Part shown: one piece after another, positions 59,674 to 64,000 of the stretch
Numbering within the stretch: the stretch's first letter is position 1
Layout of the letters: each line of letters starts with the position of its first letter
Assembly: GCA_007644065.1 (NCBI GenBank)
Contig: VJWN01000014.1
Span: 558,001 to 622,000, forward strand
Direction of reading: 5' to 3'
Length of the DNA stretch: 64,000 bases
Source: Margaritispora aquatica
Lineage: Eukaryota > Ascomycota > Leotiomycetes > Helotiales > Discinellaceae
Position numbers and translations under genes: made by a program
Notes under the pieces: model-generated
Seen by the model: only the letters and a program-made list of their open reading frames with translations
Database searches by the model: none
Told to the model about the DNA's origin: nothing

Positions 59674-60225
59674 GTTGAAGAGGGTTGCGGTAATTATGGG
59701 CAACTTGAGGCGAGTCTTGGTGGCTCGTAGGATAGTGGATTGAAGACGTCAGGCGCATTCATGTTTATTTCTCGAGGTTGTCACAGTCAAACTTTAGCGC
59801 GGCTCAAGAAACGCATAGTCACATGATCATGTTCAAAATACCCGTGTAGAAGCAGAGACCCATGATTCAAAATTTTGGATGAGAGGTTCATTAGACATAA
59901 TTGCGTAAAAGGAATACTCTGCTAGAGCTACATGCCACAAAGTAAACCCAGGTATCTATCCACGCATGGCTTTGCGTCAAAAGCCCATAATATAAACCCC
60001 GACCATACACCCCATGAAGCATAGACTCCCACCAACCATCATGTGTAGTCATCGATATTCCTGCACACCTGTTATCCATCCATATCAGACCCTGCTCATA
60101 AAATGCCAATCCGCATGATCTCTTTGGGAAGCTTGCTTGCCGCATCTCCGAGCGTCCATCCCGTCCCAACCTCCTCTTATGATCTATTATGCTCCCTTTT
60201 GACGGTCGTTTATGGATTTAACAAG
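59674..60225. other. Intergenic, promoter of PRP17
   Basis: 552 bp upstream of PRP17 and downstream of ERV14, both minus strand. A TCACATGATCATG element lies at 59819-59831. No gene seen. Confidence 0.55.
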
Positions 60226-60977
60226 TCAATGCGACTCGTCTCTGATGAGAGCAACGATCATGGAATACAAGTAGAAGAAAAACATAATCAAGTGGAAACC
60301 AAGCTTGATGAATGATTCCTGCGAGTCATTAGCCCCCACTCTTGAACACTGACCTCAACAGTTCCAAACGCATCGCAAAATGTGAATCTTACCTTCTTGT
60401 GTACATTGAGCTTTCTGAAGATCTCGGTGGCGTCTAGGAGATGTGCGTTGTCGAGAATCCTGTTTATTGGTTAACCAGGCCCCAGTAGAGTGTCAGGAAA
60501 CGTGGCTTCTCATCGCCATGTTTTTTAACATCGCAGATGTAGCAGAAGCCACGAATCTCCCCAGATATACATACTTCTTGACATTAAATGCCACGAGTGG
60601 CAGATTGAGGATGAGAGCCAGCCAGTATCCGTTGATAAGGAAGAGGAAGGTCAAGAAGCCGTGAACGGCTGCTTCGGGGATGATGTATGTATTGAGACGG
60701 TTGCAGAGATCGATAGGATTGATGTAGTCACTGTAAACAGGCCATGTTAGCTAATGTTCCAACCTTTGCGCGCTTCTGCCAACTCTGGAGTCTAATCTTA
60801 TCTGGCTTCAAAGACTCTGGGGAAGCTCGCAGAGATGGGTAAAAATTGTATGCGCATCAACAGCAGTACTGACCATTCCAAATCGCTGTACATGATAGTG
60901 AAGAAAACTTGTAAGAACAGGTTGACTGCATTGATCAACACCGCCAACAAGTATAACCAAGCCTCTCCGGACATCAT
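60226..60977 (-). CDS. ERV14: ER-derived vesicle cargo receptor ERV14 (cornichon family)
   Basis: Four exons: 60977-60874, 60730-60575, 60459-60393 and 60318-60226, giving 139 residues, the same size as yeast Erv14. It selects membrane cargo into COPII vesicles leaving the ER. The sequence has [19 protein letters not shown] (first helix), [13 protein letters not shown] (conserved luminal loop), [19 protein letters not shown] (second helix), [19 protein letters not shown] (the COPII-binding region) and [20 protein letters not shown] (last helix). Introns of 143, 115 and 74 bp are longer than most here. Because no exon is long, the gene is invisible as a single frame. Confidence 0.96.
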
Positions 60978-61681
60978 CTTGGGCTAAAGGTAATGCGTTT
61001 GCGCAGTTTCAAAGGATGTGTATAAATGTGCTTTCGCAAAGACTGCACTCTTGCAGACCTTTTCAATCGTCGACTGGTGTCCGTGGCCGAGAGCGTAGTC
61101 GAATAAGGGTTTTTGAATTGGCGCTGAAAGTGGATTTTGTGGCGAAGGCGCTATTTTCAAGCTTACTCGGAATCTCGAAGCTTCAAGGAAGAGCTGGGGG
61201 ATGTTTTGAAAGTGCAAAAGCGTGAGTTGAGGGGGCTTGGAGCTATCGCAAATATGTTGCTTTGGAGGTGGATGTCGGACGAAGCAGAAGCGGAATGATG
61301 AAATATGAGGCTCGTGTGTAGGTCAAAGTGTGGAGCTACGACGATGGCTGGATGCTGGATGTTGAGTGCCTGTTTTCCCGCAAAGCTCCCAACGGAAGGG
61401 AAGACAATTGGCTCGCTTACTCGTCACATCACATGTCAGGATGTCAGGGGCAATGGAGTCGAGTCGAGGGAGGACAAAAGTTGGGTATTAGATACCTTAT
61501 TTCTGCTTTTCTTGTGCTCTCCTGTATTTTCTTTGATTCTGGCTCGTCTTGATAGACTATGTTTGAAGATCTATGGTTGCATTTACACTGAACAGCCACA
61601 AATTAATGGCAGATCTGTTTTTCGTGGGAAACACAGTGCGCTATAGCTACAAATATCACACATCTGCAGTATTTATGGGTA
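60978..61681. other. Intergenic, promoter of ERV14
   Basis: Upstream of ERV14 and downstream of MAP1, both minus strand. Short frames on the plus strand lack support. Confidence 0.55.
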
Positions 61682-63106
61682 TCATGAACCGTTTTCCACA
61701 GGCTTTGCAACTTCTTGTAACGATATTGGGCCTCCAGGAGAGTTGGGAAATCTTGCAGTCAGCACCTCAACTCCAGTTGCGGTCACCAAGAGTGTATGTT
61801 CTAGAGTATGTCAGCGCTAGCACTACCAAACAAGAGAGGTTCACTTACCGAATTGAGCTGTCTTCTTGCCATCCTGAGTAACACTTGTCCAGTCATCAGG
61901 CCATGTCTTGTCTCTATGGGTGCCCAGAGCAATCATAGGCTCGATCGTAAAGCACATGCCCTCCTTCGCAGCACCCACGGCCTTGTTCTTAGCGTAATGT
62001 GGGATGTTCGGTGAGCAATGGAATAAGGTATTGATACCATGCCCACAATATGCTTTGATTACACTGCAATTCTTGCTCTTCGCATGCTTTTCAATGATAT
62101 TTCCATACTCTCTGAAGAGGGTACCTGGCTTGACACTCTTGATAGCCTCGTTAAGAGATTCTCGTGCGGCTTCAACCACACGAACTGCATCTGGATCAGC
62201 TTTGGCCTTGTCACCAATGTAGTAGGTCTCGTTCAAGTCTCCATGATAGCCCCCATGGTATAGTGTAACATCGATGTTCAAAATATCACCATCAACAAGT
62301 ACTCTTTGATCAGGGATTCCGTGACAGATGACTTCGTTGACCGATGTGCAGACTGATTTAGGGAACCCACTGTAGTTCAGTGGTGAGGGGTATGACTGCG
62401 GCACATCAGTGGCTGGTTGACCTGCGCAATGGCGGTACTCACATTTCTCTCCAGACAAGCCTTGTGAACAATCTCATCGATATAATCTGTCGTAACACCA
62501 GGTACCGCAGCCGCTGCCGCAATGTCCAAGACTTCTCTTCCTAACCTGCACACCGTCCTCATCGCTTCTTGTCCAGCCTTATCCAGTATGTCAATTTTCG
62601 TCCTACCACGTAACGTATTCTCGCTCCTGGGAACTCCATCTTCTGAATAATCTGGGTGTTTTATTGACTTGGGTACAATCCTCTTCGCAGACAGAGGGTA
62701 AACAGGTCGTAGGGGACCGGTGTATGGGAAAGTCGGGAACGGGTTGTACAAGCCACTATCTGGATCGGGTTCAGAAACAACCTTTGGAGTAATAAAGTTA
62801 CTAAGAAAATTACCCTTTGATTTGTGCAATGTCTTATGCGTGCTCTGCCATATTGTTAGCACTGTAACAGAGCCTGGCGCAAACTTAATTTCAGGAGTTG
62901 GAAATTGTAAGTCTCCCTGTCCCATTGTGGATCTGGGTCCGCTACGAAGATCAAAGACTCACCCAATTCCTCTTGAAGCAATCCTGCGAGCAGAAATAGC
63001 TGTCTTTTATGCTGAGTTTCAAACACGTTGGGCATTGCAGAGTTCCAGCATCGTTGTCGCAATCTGCCCCCATACATTTCGCCTTTTCGCCAGTCTCAGA
63101 GGCCAT
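61682..63106 (-). CDS. MAP1: Methionine aminopeptidase 1
   Basis: Four exons: 63106-62963, 62844-62443, 62395-61849 and 61800-61682, giving 403 residues. It removes initiator methionine from nascent proteins at the ribosome. The N-terminal zinc finger ([32 protein letters not shown]) is typical of type 1 eukaryotic enzymes. The metal ligands are all present: Asp in [18 protein letters not shown] (two), His in [11 protein letters not shown], Glu in [10 protein letters not shown] and Glu in [25 protein letters not shown] is the usual start of the catalytic domain. Introns are 118, 47 and 48 bp. Confidence 0.96.
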
Positions 63107-63571
63107 TTTAATCGTCGTAGAGGCTGTAAATTTGTCGCTATCTATCTAGAATCAGAATTAAAGACGACAAAAGTGTCGAAAGATTAATTCGGCGGCGATG
63201 TTTGTTTTATGGTGGGGCTGGCCATCCGATTTTTGTCAGCCTCGACTTGACCTGACCTGGTGTTTGGGGAAACCCACCTGAAGGATCGAAAGGGCGTGAG
63301 GCTGGTTCTAGAACGAAAGTGGCGTGGATTTAGCAGGAAGTGATCTGAGTTTCATCCACGAACAAGCACGAGCGGCAATTAAGGGAAGGTACCTTACCTA
63401 AGGTAGGTTGATTATATACAGTCACGTGTATATCATCGAGTCATTAAGGGAAGGGAAGGTAGCTTAGCCAAGGGGAGGTTAAGTCCATTCTCTTCTCTTC
63501 TCTTCACCTTGCAACACTTCTTCTTTCTTCTTTCACATAAGTTTTTCCCTACCCTTTCTAATTCAATAGCA
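63107..63571. other. Divergent promoter region of MAP1 and the FAD monooxygenase
   Basis: Contains the duplicated element at 63377-63480 and a TATACAGTCACGTGTATA inverted repeat. No gene seen. Confidence 0.55.
63377..63480. repeat. Imperfect ~35-bp direct repeat around a CACGTG palindrome
   Basis: Copies at about 63377-63409 and 63443-63480 share ATTAAGGGAAGG...CTTA...AGG..GGTT. The first also contains the local palindrome ACCTAAGGT. Between them is TATACAGTCACGTGTATA (63415-63432), an inverted repeat with an E-box core. Position 90-195 bp upstream of the monooxygenase ATG suggests a regulatory role. Confidence 0.55.
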
Positions 63572-64000
63572 ATGTCTAGTGATTCTAAGAAGCTTAAAGT
63601 CGTTGTCGTGGGAGGAGGTCCTGTCGGGGCTTTGGCGGCGCTCTATGCTGGAATGCGAGGTCATGATGTTGAGGTCTATGAGCTCCGAAATGGTATGTGG
63701 AACTTCTTTATAAATCCCTTTCTCAACTCTGCTCTGAAGATGTACTTCTCGACAAAATCCCACATGGAAAAAGTTTGGCGGGGCAGCTGTGTTGGAATGT
63801 TTTATGTCTGTCTCACACAGGTGCAGATTTCTTTCTTCCCTTTGTTCATTGGATATGTGTGGCAAGGTTACAGACATAGCACAAGTGCGCTATCCTGACC
63901 AAAGCTCACTCAAAGAGAAATCTGGAGAAGACAATACAGTTCTTCGTAAAGAATTTTGTATAAATTATTATTATGTCTTTGTATTGTGCAAGAGGGTTGG
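63572..64000 (+). CDS. FAD-dependent monooxygenase, probably kynurenine 3-monooxygenase (5' part)
   Basis: The gene runs off the window. Exon 1 (63572-63692) encodes a start followed by [20 protein letters not shown] and [11 protein letters not shown], the FAD-binding fold of the kynurenine 3-monooxygenase type of flavin hydroxylase (tryptophan breakdown to NAD, outer mitochondrial membrane). A 181-bp intron (GTATGT donor at 63693, TTACAG acceptor at 63873) leads to a second exon, [20 protein letters not shown], in phase. The end of that exon and the C-terminal membrane anchor are not visible, so the exact family is likely but not certain. Confidence 0.7.

Noticed and set aside
1..64000. CRISPR array, rRNA, viral or prophage segment
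   Set aside because: No regularly spaced repeats, rRNA signatures or viral replication genes; the DNA is eukaryotic and intron-rich throughout.

Overview
The window is nuclear DNA of a filamentous ascomycete (Pezizomycotina). The genes carry many short introns of about 45-120 bp with GTAAGT-like donors, CTAAC/CTGAC branch sites and (C/T)AG acceptors. The gene set (SWC3, NMT1, ERV14, PRP17, MAP1, many MFS pumps, P450, CBM1 and CBM18 proteins) is that of a moulds-and-plant-associated fungus. A helotialean (Leotiomycetes) origin fits my impression of the proteins but cannot be proven here. All gene models were spliced by eye and checked for reading-frame consistency, and several small genes are visible only after splicing.

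Layout. 1-4.2 kb: the end of a secreted CBM18 protein, a four-exon zinc-finger protein and a 51-residue membrane peptide gene. 4.7 kb: an intron-containing tRNA-Val(AAC). 6.2-8.5 kb: an aquaporin and a small zinc-knuckle protein. 8.9-18.1 kb: two folylpolyglutamate synthase paralogues flanking an oleate hydratase and a 14-TM-type MFS pump. 18.6-27.1 kb: an alpha/beta hydrolase whose start codon is split by an intron, N-myristoyltransferase, an ABHD12-like hydrolase with an 8-nt microexon, and the SWR1-complex subunit SWC3. 27-36.9 kb: gene-poor, with a second small zinc-knuckle protein, three small unknown genes and a secreted protein with three CBM1-like modules. 37-46 kb: a dynamin-like GTPase, a monocarboxylate-type MFS carrier, a P450 and two unknown genes. 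46-49.2 kb: a gene-free stretch holding a decayed P450. 49.2-57.4 kb: copper amine oxidase, FAD-dependent DAO-type oxidoreductase and an UNC93-like carrier, all on the plus strand, which look like an amine-catabolic group. 58-64 kb: the housekeeping genes PRP17, ERV14 and MAP1, then the start of a probable kynurenine 3-monooxygenase.

How they work together. The right end (PRP17-ERV14-MAP1) and the NMT1/ABHD12/SWC3 block look like conserved housekeeping neighbourhoods, while 8-18 kb and 39-57 kb look accessory and metabolic. Three separate genes share a short zinc-binding signature (W-x-C-C followed by C-x2-C-x-H-x2-C-x2-C), which links otherwise unknown proteins. No transposon, CRISPR array, rRNA or viral element was recognised.
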